64,000 nt of DNA, taken from Clostridiales bacterium (lineage in GTDB: Bacteria; Bacillota; Clostridia; Saccharofermentanales; Saccharofermentanaceae). Position numbers and translations under genes: made by a program. The notes beneath the pieces are model-generated. The model made no database searches, was not told the origin of the DNA, and saw nothing but the letters and a program-made list of their open reading frames with translations. The first letter of the stretch is position 1; every line of letters begins with the position of its first letter. Location: assembly GCA_017617525.1 (NCBI GenBank), contig JAFZWA010000006.1:143974-207973 (forward strand), read 5' to 3'. Shown one piece after another: positions 8,955 to 19,800 of the stretch.

Positions 8955-8986
8955 TAATAGACGTCTCCTTTTAGGGTTACACGTCA

Positions 8987-9015
8987 AGTATACTACAAAT
9001 ACCGTGAGTTCTCAA
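8987..9015 (-). promoter_or_regulatory. Probable promoter of the vanZ-like operon
   Basis: Minus strand: TTGAGA, 17 bases, TATACT, about 33 bases ahead of the VanZ ATG and just after smpB. Confidence 0.65.
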
Positions 9016-9036
9016 AATAATTAGCGAATGATAAAT

Positions 9037-9510
9037 TCACGCGTTATTTCGCTGCCCTTTCATGGCTCTGTCGATATCACGTTTCGCTGTTTTCTCGGCC
9101 GCGGAATCACGTTTGTCGTAATTCTTCTTACCTCTTGCCAGGCCGATCTCGAACTTGACCTTTCCGTCTTTAAAGTAGCACTTGGTCGGAACGATCGTCA
9201 GTCCGTCCTGCTTCACTGTCGAAAACAGACGAATGATCTCGCTCTTATGCATCAGAAGCTTTCTGGTCCTCATCGGATCCAGGTTAAACCGGTTTCCCTG
9301 CTCATACGGACTGATGTGAACGCCGATAAGGAAGATCTCCCCGTCCTTTACCTGTACATAACTGTCTTTGAGGTTCACTTTTCCGGCGCGAAGAGATTTC
9401 ACTTCCGTTCCGGAAAGAACGATACCGGCCTCAAACTTCTCATCTATGAAATAGTCGTGGAACGCCTTACGGTTTTCCGCGATGATCTTTATGCCTTTCT
9501 TAATTGCCAT
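9037..9510 (-). CDS. smpB: SsrA-binding protein SmpB
   Basis: SmpB binds tmRNA and positions it in stalled ribosomes for trans-translation. 157 aa with the family blocks [35 protein letters not shown] and [19 protein letters not shown], and a basic C-terminal tail ([10 protein letters not shown]) that enters the decoding centre. It overlaps tsaD by 11 bases and has an AGGAGG site inside the tsaD end. It is the last gene of the long leftward operon. The ssrA gene itself is not in the window. Confidence 0.97.
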   Translation of the reverse strand: MAIKKGIKIIAENRKAFHDYFIDEKFEAGIVLSGTEVKSLRAGKVNLKDSYVQVKDGEIFLIGVHISPYEQGNRFNLDPMRTRKLLMHKSEIIRLFSTVKQDGLTIVPTKCYFKDGKVKFEIGLARGKKNYDKRDSAAEKTAKRDIDRAMKGQRNNA

Positions 9511-10522
9511 ATGTGCCTCCTAATTCCAGGGAAGGATACGCATTCATATCCAGTTCGTCTCGAACACCTTCCCGGAAAGCATAGTATCCCGCGGAAGCGA
9601 TCATCGCGGCATTATCGGTACAGTAAGCCATCTTCGGAAGACATAGCTGGCATCTTCTCTTTTTCGCCAGTTCTTCCACTTTCTGCCTAAGACATGAATT
9701 CGCCGAAACACCGCCGGCCAGACAGATCTTCTTCATACCCGTAAGTTTCACCGCTTTATCAAGTCGATCACAAAGGATCGAACAGATCGCATCCTGATAG
9801 GATGCCGCGAAATCGTTGATGTTTACGTCTCCGCCGCTCTGACGGACCTGATTGATCGTATTGAGAGCTGCAGTCTTGATCCCACTGAACGAAAAGTCCA
9901 GAGAATCCGTGATCTTCGGAGACGGGAAAGTAAACGCCGTCGGATCTCCGGTCTTACTTGCTTTATCTAGTTTCGGGCCGCCCGGATAACCGAGACCGAT
10001 CACTCTCGCGATCTTGTCAAATGCCTCACCTGCCGCGTCATCACGTGTGCTGCAGACGCATTCCATATCGGAATAATCCTTTACCAGAAGGATCTCACTG
10101 TGTCCGCCGGAAACAACAAGACAAAGAAAGGGCGGCTCCCAGGTCGGATCAGTAAGATAGTTGGCCGCGATATGGCCTGCCATGTGATTGACACCGACAA
10201 GCGGGATCTTCTTGACCTCGCACAGCGCTTTTGCAGCGGAAACACCGACCAGAAGAGCACCGACAAGACCGGGGCCTTTGGTTACGCAAACGCAGTCGAT
10301 ATCGTCATATCCGACACCGGCCTGCTTCATGGTTTCGGAGATGACGGGAACGATCGCCTCGACATGCATGCGCGAAGCGATCTCAGGAACAACACCGCCG
10401 TACTGGCTGTGCAGATCCGCCTGAGACGCGATCATGCTGGCGCGAACGATACGGCCGTCCTCAATGACAGCGCATGCCGTTTCGTCACAAGATGATTCAA
10501 TTCCCAAAGATAATACCGACAT
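9500..10522 (-). CDS. tsaD: tRNA N6-threonylcarbamoyladenosine synthase subunit TsaD
   Basis: TsaD transfers threonylcarbamoyl to A37 of ANN-decoding tRNAs, with TsaB and TsaE. 340 aa, ASKHA fold: [14 protein letters not shown], the metal-binding HMAGH motif, [10 protein letters not shown], and [12 protein letters not shown] near the C terminus. The ATG at 10522 is preceded by AGAGGTGAAA; a GTG two codons earlier is part of that site and is rejected. TsaB and TsaE are not in the window, so the set is split. Confidence 0.96.
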   Translation of the reverse strand: MSVLSLGIESSCDETACAVIEDGRIVRASMIASQADLHSQYGGVVPEIASRMHVEAIVPVISETMKQAGVGYDDIDCVCVTKGPGLVGALLVGVSAAKALCEVKKIPLVGVNHMAGHIAANYLTDPTWEPPFLCLVVSGGHSEILLVKDYSDMECVCSTRDDAAGEAFDKIARVIGLGYPGGPKLDKASKTGDPTAFTFPSPKITDSLDFSFSGIKTAALNTINQVRQSGGDVNINDFAASYQDAICSILCDRLDKAVKLTGMKKICLAGGVSANSCLRQKVEELAKKRRCQLCLPKMAYCTDNAAMIASAGYYAFREGVRDELDMNAYPSLELGGTYGN

Positions 10523-10531
10523 TTTCACCTC

Positions 10532-11548
10532 TTACTTAAAGTACTGTTCCAGGAACTCTTTGAGCATGGCTCTGTAGCCTTCCGGATCGATCATATAGGC
10601 TTCACAGTAACCTGCGCCGGAGATCATCATGGATTTCGTCGTATTCGGATTCAGACGTTTTCTCTCTTCAACGATCTGCCCGATCTTATCGGATCCGACA
10701 AAGGTATCACGGCCTCCATACATGATGCAGACAGGAATCGGAAGTCTCGAGATCTCAGTCGCGAGATTAATGCTTCCGGATTCACCGGAAGAGATCCTGA
10801 TCGCGTATGGAACGAAATACTTCGTGATAAAAGCCAGCTTCGATTTCTTTTCGACAAACGGGACGATATAGTCATCCGAGTTCTTCGCAGGAGAATCGAG
10901 GATGATTCCCGAGATATAAGTCGCGTCAAAACCGAGATCCTGTATCCTCTGGCTATATCCCTCAAGTACTTCCGTATCGGATGACGGCGGAAGCTTGTCC
11001 ATAGCAAGAAGGCACGCACTGCATCCGGAGCCGATGCCGTAAAGAATGACGTCTGTCGTTACCGAGATCTTCTTTACATGCTTAATGGCGCCTAAGACAT
11101 CCATCCATTCGAGATATCCGTAACCGCATATCGCGCCGCTGCTTTCTCCTGAGTTTCGAAGATCGAAAAGAAACACGTTAAAGTGCATGTTCAGGAAATC
11201 CTCGATCATCTGTACCATCGATACGTTGAACGGAAGACGGTTTGACTGGGTATCATGGACAACGATGATCGTACTGATCGGATCATCCGTCTTAAAGAAC
11301 CATCCGGAAAGCTGCGTCTGGTCATCCGCGGAAACAAAGCTCGTCGCGGAATAAGGCGGAAGAACGTTGGACGGGATGTTCGGAAGTTCTTTCTTATCGA
11401 TACTCATCAGATCGTTTGCCGTTGTAGTCGTCAAAACGATGACCGCGATAGTCGCGGCCGCGAGAACACTGAGAACAAGCGCGATACGAACGATCAGGCC
11501 TGACAGGGAAAGCTTCTTTCCTTCACGCTTTGTAATACCTCTTCCCAT
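10532..11548 (-). CDS. Membrane-anchored alpha/beta hydrolase-like protein lacking catalytic Ser and His
   Basis: 338 aa: basic head, one TM helix (about 17-40), then an extracellular alpha/beta-hydrolase domain. Fold landmarks are clear (TIIVVHDTQSNR, FLFDLRNSGESSG, GYLEWMDVLGAI, IPVCIMYGGRDTFVG). The nucleophile elbow, however, reads LYGIGSGC where relatives have GxSxG, leaving Gly at the Ser position. The His of the closing motif is replaced: SGAGYCEAY, where relatives have GAGHxxSY. The acidic residue (D of GGRD) remains. Inference: a non-catalytic or altered-chemistry member. The ATG at 11548 lies after AGAGGTGAAT. It is co-transcribed between corA and tsaD (9-base gaps). Confidence 0.8.
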   Translation of the reverse strand: MGRGITKREGKKLSLSGLIVRIALVLSVLAAATIAVIVLTTTTANDLMSIDKKELPNIPSNVLPPYSATSFVSADDQTQLSGWFFKTDDPISTIIVVHDTQSNRLPFNVSMVQMIEDFLNMHFNVFLFDLRNSGESSGAICGYGYLEWMDVLGAIKHVKKISVTTDVILYGIGSGCSACLLAMDKLPPSSDTEVLEGYSQRIQDLGFDATYISGIILDSPAKNSDDYIVPFVEKKSKLAFITKYFVPYAIRISSGESGSINLATEISRLPIPVCIMYGGRDTFVGSDKIGQIVEERKRLNPNTTKSMMISGAGYCEAYMIDPEGYRAMLKEFLEQYFK

Positions 11549-11557
11549 ATTCACCTC

Positions 11558-12538
11558 TTACAACATACGGTGCTTTCGAAGGATCACAACAGCGATTCCG
11601 ATACTGAAGATACCGGAAAGCAGAAGAATAAAGAACGGAACGGGCTTAGATGCAAACTCGGCATCCCAGGGCATCGGACAGTTCTGTCCGAAGAAGCTGG
11701 AAATGATCGTAGGAACGGAAAGCGCGATCGTCGCGGCAGCCATGATCTTCATGATGTCGTTCATGTTATTGTTGATGATCGAAGCATACGCGTCGAGTGT
11801 ATGGCTTACAACGGACATGTAGATATCCGCCATCTGTTCTGCCTGCTTAAACTCGATGATAACGTCATCTAAGAGTTCTTCATCCTCTTCGTACTGACGG
11901 ATCGTCGTCGGGCCGTGATTCAGTTTCTCAAGAACAGCTTCATCGGACTTCAGGGATGTCGAAAAGTAGACCAAGGTCTTCGACAGGTCTAGAAGTCTGT
12001 AAAGTTCCTTATTTGTAGTGATTTTCGCAAGTTCTTTCTCCGAGGACTCGATGCTCTTGTCGACCTGACGCAGGAGTCTGAGATACTCTCCCGCGGCAGC
12101 GTTCATGATCTGGATCGCGAAGCGGTTTCTGTAGCCGACTTTGCAGTCCTTCACCTGATTCTCCGTGAATGCCTTGAGCATCGGAACATCTCGAAGCGAT
12201 ACCGTAATGATATGTCTTTTTTTGATGATAATGCCGAGCGGAACGGTCTCCAAAAGGTCCGGGTGATCGTTATCCTGAACATAAGGAATGTCCACGATCA
12301 TCAGAAGAGAATCCGAATCCGCGTCTGTATCGATACGCGGTCTCTCCTCGTCATCCAGCGGATTTCTGATGAACTCTTCCGGCACGTCGTATTTTTCCAC
12401 CAGCATCTCGATCTCTTCATCAGTAGGCGCGACAAGATCGATCCAGCAATCATTACAAATGTTGTTTGCTTTGCGGATCTTGCTGACTGTTCTGTCGGTT
12501 TTCGTCTTCACTTCTTCCGAAACATAGATATTCAGCAT
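11558..12538 (-). CDS. corA: CorA-family divalent cation transporter
   Basis: CorA pentamers carry Mg2+ or other divalent cations. 326 aa with the long cytoplasmic alpha/beta head, the stalk helix region ending IINNNMNDIMKIMAAATIALSVPTIISSFF, then two TM helices at the C terminus. The signature loop reads FGQNCPMP instead of the canonical YGMN, so the Met of GMN is Gln. The periplasmic loop is short and acidic (WDAEF). Family membership is clear; the ion may differ from Mg2+. Lies nine bases upstream of the alpha/beta-hydrolase-like gene. Confidence 0.9.
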   Translation of the reverse strand: MLNIYVSEEVKTKTDRTVSKIRKANNICNDCWIDLVAPTDEEIEMLVEKYDVPEEFIRNPLDDEERPRIDTDADSDSLLMIVDIPYVQDNDHPDLLETVPLGIIIKKRHIITVSLRDVPMLKAFTENQVKDCKVGYRNRFAIQIMNAAAGEYLRLLRQVDKSIESSEKELAKITTNKELYRLLDLSKTLVYFSTSLKSDEAVLEKLNHGPTTIRQYEEDEELLDDVIIEFKQAEQMADIYMSVVSHTLDAYASIINNNMNDIMKIMAAATIALSVPTIISSFFGQNCPMPWDAEFASKPVPFFILLLSGIFSIGIAVVILRKHRML

Positions 12539-12584
12539 GTCTTTTCTCGCCTTTCTTCAGAATTAGTCCATTTTACCACAAGAA

Positions 12585-13076
12585 TCACACTCCGGTCGAA
12601 CCAAAACCGCCTTCTCTGTTTATACCGATAGTTTCAACGCTCTCGGTCATCACGAATTTCGTTGTCTCGTATTTCGCGAAGACCATCTGCGCGATTCGAT
12701 CACCCTTCTTGATCTGATAAGGTCCTTTTGTATTTCCCTTATCCGTCGCGAAAAGCACCGGCGCGTCAGCGTATTTCTCCGGAGAAGTGTTCTCTAAGAT
12801 GATGCAGATCTCTCCTCTGTAACCGCTGTCGATCGTTCCCGGAGCATTCGGGATACGAAGCGGAGTATTCAGGGAAAGACCACTTCTCGGGCGGATCTGG
12901 ACTTCATAGCCTACAGGAATAGCGAACTTAAGACCGGTATGGATCAGTTTTATTTCACCCGGAGCAAGAAGCACATCCTCTGTGCTGTAAAGGTCCATTC
13001 CCGCGTCGCCGTCATGCGCGTAAGACGGGAGCACGGCGTCTTCATTTATACGTTCTACATAGATCTCAGAACTCAT
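12585..13076 (-). CDS. dut: Deoxyuridine 5'-triphosphate nucleotidohydrolase (dUTPase)
   Basis: Hydrolyses dUTP to dUMP, keeping uracil out of DNA. 163 aa with all five trimeric dUTPase motifs in order: AGMDLYS, PRSGLS, GTIDSGYRGEI, RIAQMVF and REGGFGSTG. The ATG at 13076 overlaps the end of the U32 gene by 11 bases and is preceded by GGAGAAG. Confidence 0.97.
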   Translation of the reverse strand: MSSEIYVERINEDAVLPSYAHDGDAGMDLYSTEDVLLAPGEIKLIHTGLKFAIPVGYEVQIRPRSGLSLNTPLRIPNAPGTIDSGYRGEICIILENTSPEKYADAPVLFATDKGNTKGPYQIKKGDRIAQMVFAKYETTKFVMTESVETIGINREGGFGSTGV

Positions 13077-15507
13077 ACCACTCTTCTCCTTCATCATCAA
13101 TGTCAATGTCAGAAAGCGAATCGATGACCATTCTTCTTTCTTCCTGGTCTTCGTTCATAAAGCGAACCACAGACGCGGTCGGGATGCCCATCGATACCAT
13201 TTCGGAAACCGTTTCTGCCGAAATGATGTTTCTCGCGTTACCGAAAAGATCGGCTCTGCAGGCACCCGGATAGCATACGATATCGAGTCGGTCATCGTGA
13301 TGGATATCACTCTTTTCGGAAGTCTTCTCACAAAGAGATACTTCCGGATGTTCACGGCAGATGGAGCAGTGTGCCTGATGGCGTCCGAGAGGACAGAATT
13401 CAGACTGCATCCATTCGATCGGGCCGTAGCGATGTACGCAGAGATACGAAGCGATATCATCCGAACTTAAGGACAGCGCCAGCTTTTTGACCTGATCATC
13501 GGTAAGCTCATACGACAGATACAGGTAATCCAGTGCTTTTGCCGAAGCATATCTTACGGTAAAGCGGTTGTAGATGTTCGCGCCCGCGGTAAGACCAATT
13601 GTCTTCTCATCGGTATTCGTGCCGAAGAATCCGACGAAACGCTTACCCGCGTGGGATCTCATAAGATCATAGGCCTTGGAGACGACTTCGAGAATGTCAT
13701 CCTTATACGCTCCCGGAACACGAAGCGCGACCTTTGCTTCCGGCTCAATAGAAAGAAGCTCGTCGATATAGCGGATACGTCCCGATCTCGTGATCTGAAG
13801 CGCGGAGAATACGTAAAGATCCGCGCCGCAGTCATAACCGCCGGTGATCCTTCCCATATCGATATAATCAGCGATAACGATCTGCGCCTTTTCCGGCTTC
13901 ACGGATGTCATCTCCGGTTCTTCATTCGAACTGAAATCGCGCTTTCTTCCTTCCGTCTGCTTTTCAAGGATCGCTTCGGCAAGGAAAGCCATCGCGTCAC
14001 GACGAAGCGCGTTGATATTGGAAATACGAAGGTTGATCGGGAAATCTCCTTCTTTTTCGATATTGACGAAACTAAACGGAGTCTGGCCGGTCTTTCGAAG
14101 CTGTTCTTCCGTTCTCTCCCAGGAAAGCGGCTCACTGTCTCCGAGATCCTGCGCCTCGGTCTTACAGGATGCCGATACTTTGGCAAAAGCACCTTCCGAC
14201 ACCTCAACGAAGAACTCGTACATATCTCCGTTCTTTCTGAAAACACCGTTTAACGGGGTTCTTCTGACCTTATCCTTCGGGATATCGATCTTCTTACTCA
14301 TGCGATAGACAGACATGCCGCGAGAAAGCTTCGCGATCGCGTCCGGATGAAGTCCTTTTACGACAGCAGCGTCTCTTTCCACCTCGATCTTACCGACCGG
14401 GAAGCTGGCGATCTCATCTTCCTTGTCGCGGATCGACAGAAAATCGCCTTTTTCCGGCGGATCCGGCAGGAATGATCTGACACTGATCGTACCGGCTTTC
14501 GCGTTTACGGAAATGACGTCCCCCCAGAAGAGGCCGTATTTACCGACATATTCGCCGGAAAGATAATCCGATCCCTTTTTTCCCTGCATGTACTGTGTGG
14601 TAAAAGCACCGCCACGGTTAAATGTGATCAGAAGATCGTTCTTCACTTCTTCCAGGACATCCTTGGAATCTCTGTTTTCACTGATCGCGTCGATCATCTT
14701 TCGATATGCGGAAACAACCGCGGTGACATACTGTTCGTCACGCATACGGCCTTCGATCTTAAGAGAATCTACACCGATGCTCATCAGTTCACGAAGATAA
14801 GGAAGCGCGGACTGATCCTTTGGAGAAAGCAGCTTTCCCGAACGGATCGCTTTTCCCGAAACAGAGATCTCTCGGTTTCCATCGAAGATCTGGTAACTCT
14901 GGCGGCACGGCTGCGCGCAGGATCCACGGTTACCCGAACGAGATCCGGATTTATTCATCGCGCTGAAAAGGCAAAGTCCCGAATAGCAGACACACATTGC
15001 GCCATGCACGAAGACTTCGACTTCGATATCGTTCTCATGAAAGATCTCCGCTCTCGCGCGGATCTCATCGATCGAAAGCTCACGCGGAAGGACAACTCTC
15101 TCCATGCCGAGTTTCTTCATTTCCTCAGACTGTGTCAGGGAGAATACATTCATCTGTGTGCTCGCGTGAAGGGGGATCTGCGGAAGATGCTCAACAAGAT
15201 AGGAAGCCAGACCCTTATCCTGTACGAGGAACGCATCTGCGCCCATCATATAGGCATTAAGAGCCAGTTCCACGGCATCCATCATCTCATCATCATCAAT
15301 AAGAGTATTCAGCGTGATATAGACTTTCGAATTACGAAGATGGGCATAGTCCAATGCCTCTCGAAGTGTCTCCCACGAGAAGTTATCGGCATGCATACGG
15401 GCGTTATACTGATTCAGTCCGAGGTATACCGCGTCCGCCCCGGCGTCCACCGCAGCTTTCAGTGTAGACATAGAGCCCGCGGGGGCCAGAAGTTCCGGTT
15501 TTTTCAT
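13066..15507 (-). CDS. U32 family peptidase / RlhA-like protein with C-terminal DUF3656-type region
   Basis: 813 aa, the long two-domain form. The N-terminal TIM-barrel-like U32 region starts ELLAPAGSMSTLKAAVDAGADAVY. The U32 signature with metal-binding cysteines follows (EVFVHGAMCVCYSGLC, then GNRGSCAQPCRQ), and a further Cys cluster lies near the C terminus (FCPLGRHQAHCSIC). E. coli RlhA of this family acts in hydroxylation of a 23S rRNA cytidine; others are called collagenase-like, so protease activity should not be assumed. It overlaps zapA by ATGA and dut by 11 bases. The zapA-U32 pairing is common in Clostridia. Confidence 0.9.
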   Translation of the reverse strand: MKKPELLAPAGSMSTLKAAVDAGADAVYLGLNQYNARMHADNFSWETLREALDYAHLRNSKVYITLNTLIDDDEMMDAVELALNAYMMGADAFLVQDKGLASYLVEHLPQIPLHASTQMNVFSLTQSEEMKKLGMERVVLPRELSIDEIRARAEIFHENDIEVEVFVHGAMCVCYSGLCLFSAMNKSGSRSGNRGSCAQPCRQSYQIFDGNREISVSGKAIRSGKLLSPKDQSALPYLRELMSIGVDSLKIEGRMRDEQYVTAVVSAYRKMIDAISENRDSKDVLEEVKNDLLITFNRGGAFTTQYMQGKKGSDYLSGEYVGKYGLFWGDVISVNAKAGTISVRSFLPDPPEKGDFLSIRDKEDEIASFPVGKIEVERDAAVVKGLHPDAIAKLSRGMSVYRMSKKIDIPKDKVRRTPLNGVFRKNGDMYEFFVEVSEGAFAKVSASCKTEAQDLGDSEPLSWERTEEQLRKTGQTPFSFVNIEKEGDFPINLRISNINALRRDAMAFLAEAILEKQTEGRKRDFSSNEEPEMTSVKPEKAQIVIADYIDMGRITGGYDCGADLYVFSALQITRSGRIRYIDELLSIEPEAKVALRVPGAYKDDILEVVSKAYDLMRSHAGKRFVGFFGTNTDEKTIGLTAGANIYNRFTVRYASAKALDYLYLSYELTDDQVKKLALSLSSDDIASYLCVHRYGPIEWMQSEFCPLGRHQAHCSICREHPEVSLCEKTSEKSDIHHDDRLDIVCYPGACRADLFGNARNIISAETVSEMVSMGIPTASVVRFMNEDQEERRMVIDSLSDIDIDDEGEEWYEF

Positions 15508-15989
15508 AGTATCTCCTTCGGAATGTTGTTTTCTTTACAGTACTGTTCGAGTGGAAGAAGCGGTTCTTCCTTCGGCTTTTCGGATTCAGACTGATGTACG
15601 GCGCTCTGCCAGCGGAAGCAAGCTTCCATATAAGCTAAGATCAAAGCCTGATTTGTCGGGATCTGCGGGTTATCGTTCAATGTCTCTGTCAGAAGATCGT
15701 TCGCGATCTTGGCGCAGTACAGTGTCTTTGCCTTCTCCACATCAGAATCGACATGAAAACGATATGTCATGCCGGCGATCCTGACATTGATCTTCTGCGG
15801 AAACTTCTCCGCTTCGCCCTTTTTCACTTTTTTCTTCGGCTTTGTTTCGGTATCTCTCGGCAGCTGAAGATACTCGGCAAGAACCGGTTTGTCCGATTTC
15901 TTACTCTTCTTCGGCTTCATTTTTCCGCCTTCAGAAGAATACTTCTCGAAAAGCGAATCCGATATACGCTCATATGCCATGTTGTTCAT
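15504..15989 (-). CDS. zapA: Cell division protein ZapA-like
   Basis: 161 aa. Residues about 67-135 match ZapA (INVRIAGMTYRFHVDSD, then a helical region with NPQIPTNQALILAYMEACFRW). ZapA bundles FtsZ filaments. The first 65 residues form a Lys-rich extension absent from short ZapA proteins. Both ends overlap neighbours by ATGA (with ksgA upstream, U32 downstream). The ATG at 15989 fits the GGAGAAAGG site better than the one three codons on. Confidence 0.8.
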   Translation of the reverse strand: MNNMAYERISDSLFEKYSSEGGKMKPKKSKKSDKPVLAEYLQLPRDTETKPKKKVKKGEAEKFPQKINVRIAGMTYRFHVDSDVEKAKTLYCAKIANDLLTETLNDNPQIPTNQALILAYMEACFRWQSAVHQSESEKPKEEPLLPLEQYCKENNIPKEIL

Positions 15990-16816
15990 CCTTTCTCCGA
16001 GCTTAAGATCTCATACAACCGCATGATCTCCGTCGGCAAAAGTTCTTCTGTTCTTACTGTTTCTTTCTTCCCAAGTGCTTTCAGCGCGGAAACGATAGCA
16101 TCCTTACTGTATTTTCCCGAAGACGACAGGCTGTTGACCAGTGTCTTTCTTCGTAATGCAAAAGCACTTTCCGTAAAATCGATGATGCCGGGATCCCATT
16201 CCCTTTCCTCATCCGCCGTGATCTCAATGACCGCGGAAAGAGTATTTGGCGCAGGATAAAACGATCCCGAATCAACGGTGAAGCATTTTCTCTTCTTACC
16301 GAAAAGCTCAGTGACGACCGAAAGCGGGCCGTACTGCTTTGTCTTCGGCTTCGCCATGATACGGTCGAGTGCTTCTTCTTCGACCATATAGACCATCTTT
16401 TGGCACGAAGGAAAATCCTTCATGACTTTCAGCATGATCGGCGTCATGACATAGTACGGCAGGTTCGAAAGGATCACTTCGGGAGCAAATGACGGATCCG
16501 GGAGATCTTCCTTTTGAAGAGCCAGATAGTCCTTATAGACGACCTTTCCGCCGTTTCCTTCGATGACTTTCGTAAGTCTCGGCTGAAATCTCGTATCGAT
16601 CTCAACCGCGACATATGTTCCTGCCGATAAAACGGCCTTTTCGGACAATGCCCCGAGACCGGGACCGATCTCAAGGCATGTCGTGGTTTTATCAAGTTGC
16701 GCCAGATCGAGGATATCCCCGATCACTTCTTCGTTACAGAGAAAATTCTGCCCAAGGCTTTTCTTTGCTTGAAAGCCGAACTCGTCGAGTATGGACAGAA
16801 CTTCCTGTTTATTCAT
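15986..16816 (-). CDS. rsmA: 16S rRNA dimethyladenosine transferase RsmA/KsgA
   Basis: Dimethylates two adjacent adenosines near the 3' end of 16S rRNA, a late check in 30S assembly. 276 aa: KKSLGQNFLCNE, the SAM-binding LEIGPGLGALSEKA (about 46-60), VAVEID, the catalytic ILSNLPYYV, and SGSFYPAPNTLSAVI of the C-terminal region. Overlaps both purL and zapA by ATGA. Confidence 0.97.
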   Translation of the reverse strand: MNKQEVLSILDEFGFQAKKSLGQNFLCNEEVIGDILDLAQLDKTTTCLEIGPGLGALSEKAVLSAGTYVAVEIDTRFQPRLTKVIEGNGGKVVYKDYLALQKEDLPDPSFAPEVILSNLPYYVMTPIMLKVMKDFPSCQKMVYMVEEEALDRIMAKPKTKQYGPLSVVTELFGKKRKCFTVDSGSFYPAPNTLSAVIEITADEEREWDPGIIDFTESAFALRRKTLVNSLSSSGKYSKDAIVSALKALGKKETVRTEELLPTEIMRLYEILSSEKG

Positions 16817-19800
16817 CCTACAAAGTACCGTACGCCGGCCTCGAAGATCTTCTGATCTTTCTCACCCGGGATATTCTTGGCAACGCCGTTGCCCATACGT
16901 TCACTGTGACCCATCTTACCGAGGATACGTCCGTTCGGAGAGATGATACCTTCGATCGCGCACATCGAGCCGTTCGGGTTGAATGCTGTATCCATTGTCG
17001 GATTGCCTTCTGCGTCAACGTACTGTGTCGCGACCTGACCCTTGGCAAAGAGTTCCTTAAGAAGCTCTTCAGATCCGCAGAAGCGACCTTCACCGTGGGA
17101 AATAGCAATCTCATAGGTGTCACCTTCGTTTGTGAAGGACAGCCACGGAGAGTTGTTGGATACGATCTTCGTGGAAACATATGCGCTCTGGTGGCGGCCG
17201 ATACGGTTAAATGTCAGCGTCGGGCCATCGTGCTCCAGCGGCAGGATATCGCCGTACGGGAGAAGTCCGAGCTTCATGAGAGCCTGGAAGCCGTTGCAGA
17301 TACCGAGCATGAGACCGTCTCTGTTAAAGAGAAGGTCACGAACGGACTCTGTGACCGCGTTGTTTCTGAAAGCGGCAGCGATGAACTTACCGGATCCTTC
17401 CGGTTCGTCACCGGCGGAGAAACCACCCGGGATCATGATCATGTTTGCCTTCTTGATCCTCTCGCTCATCTCCTTGAAGGAATCCTCTACCTCCTGGGAG
17501 TTTCTGTTACGGATGACCATAACATCCGGTTCAGCGCCTGCACGGGAGAATGCAAATGCCGTATCATATTCGCAGTTCGTGCCCGGGAATACCGGAATGA
17601 ATACCTTCGGCTTCGCGCCGGTAAGGATCGTCGGAGCTGTGATCGCGTTCTTTTCGACATTGCCCTTCTCATAAGAAACAGCAGCGCCTTCATCGACAGT
17701 TGTCGGGAAGATCGGCTCGAGTTTGCTCTCGAATGCCTTGATCGCGTCATCGATCGAGATGGAAGCATCGCCATAAGAAAGCATCTGATCGTTTGTTGTC
17801 TCACCGAGAAGCTTACCGCCGACCTGCTCGATCTTCTCTACTGCGTTTCCGTCGCTTACGCAAAGGAGAACGGTTCCGAAGGAATGCTTGAACAGATCTT
17901 CCATAGCGAACTTATCGGAGAACTTAAAGCCGAGCTTGTTACCCATGCACATCTGAGCAACACGAGCGGCGATACCTGCGGATCTTACAACACCTGCGCA
18001 GAGAATCTGTCCACGATCCTGGATCTGAGTCATGCACTTCATGACGCGGATCGCGTGATCCTTAACATAGCAGCCGTTGTCGTCACGACGGATCTTAACG
18101 GCATAGAGCTTCTTTCCTGCTGCGGAAAGCGTAGAAGAAACGACCTTATCGGTGGTTGTCATGCCGACTGCGAAAGAAACCAGCGTCGGCGGAACATGCA
18201 GTTCATTAAAGGAACCGGACATACTGTCCTTACCGCCGATAGAAGCGGTACCGAAATCGAGCTGAGCCTTGTAAGCACCAAGCAGTGCAGAAAGCGGCTT
18301 GCCCCAGGACTTCTCACCTGCCATACGCTCGAAGTACTCCTGGAAAGTAAGTCTTGCCTTGAACGGATCAGCACCCATAGCGGCAAGTCTCAGGAGAGAC
18401 TCGGTGACAGCGTGGTAAGCACCGTGGAACGGGCTCCATGCGGAGAAGTAAGGATCGAAACCATAAGCCATTACGGAAACGGCATTGGTCTTGCCCTCTT
18501 CAACCGGGATCTTACATGCCATACCTTCTTCAGGTGTCAGCTGGTAGCGGCCGCCGAACGGCATCAGGACAGTACCTGCACCGATCGTACCGTCGAATCT
18601 GGAAACCAGACCTTTTCTGGAGCAGCCGTCCAGAGAAGAAAGCGTGCCCTTAACGGATTCTGCGAAGTTGCCATCGACATAAGACTCAACGGTCTTATCG
18701 ATGATTCCGTTTGCAAAATCAGGCTCGGTAACTTCTGCCTTCGCATAGGAGGAAGCACCGTTTGTATCGATAAAGGATCTCGGGAGTTCAACGATCGTGT
18801 TGCCCTTCCAGGTCATCTTCATGACCGGCTCCTCGGTAACAACGGCAACTACAGTTGCTTCGAGGTTTTCTTTTGCCGCGTATTCGAAGAATGTCTTCTC
18901 GTCTTTCGGATCGATAACGATCGCCATTCTCTCCTGAGACTCGGAGATCGCGATCTCAGTACCATCAAGACCTTCGTACTTCTTCGGTACCTTATCGAGG
19001 TCGATGGCAAGACCGTCAGCGAGCTCACCGATCGCAACGGATACACCGCCGGCACCGAAGTCATTGCAGCGGAGGATCATCTTGGAAACTTCCGGAATAC
19101 GGAACAGTCTCTGGATCTTTCTTTCTGTCGGCGGATTACCCTTCTGAACCTCAGAACCGCAGGTCAGAACGGACTTCTCATCGTGCGCCTTGGAAGAACC
19201 TGTTGCACCGCCGATACCGTCACGGCCTGTACGACCACCAAGGAGAACAACGATGTCGCCCGGTCTCGGACGTACACGAACGATATTGTCAGCCGGAGCA
19301 GCACCGACAACGGCACCGATCTCCATTCTCTTCGCTACATAACCCGGGTGATAGATCTCATCAACGTGACCTGTGCACAGACCGATCTGGTTACCATAGG
19401 AGCTGTAACCTGCTGCAGCCGTACGAACGAGTTTCTTCTGGGAAAGCTTACCCTCGAGAGTCATGGAAACCGGAACGGTCGGGTCGCCGGCACCTGTGAC
19501 ACGCATTGCCTGGTATACATAGGAACGGCCGGAGAGCGGGTCACGGATCGCGCCACCGAGGCAGGTAGCCGCACCACCGAACGGTTCGATCTCAGTCGGG
19601 TGGTTATGTGTCTCATTCTTGAACATGAGAACGTAGTCTTCTTTTTTGCCGTCCACATCGATCTGGATCTTGATGGAGCAGGCGTTGATCTCTTCGGACT
19701 CATCGAGATCGGCAAGCTTGCCGTCCTTCTTGAGTTTTCTCATCGCCATGGTTGCGACATCCATGAGGCATACCGGCTTCTTGGAGATCCTCTCGCCGTA

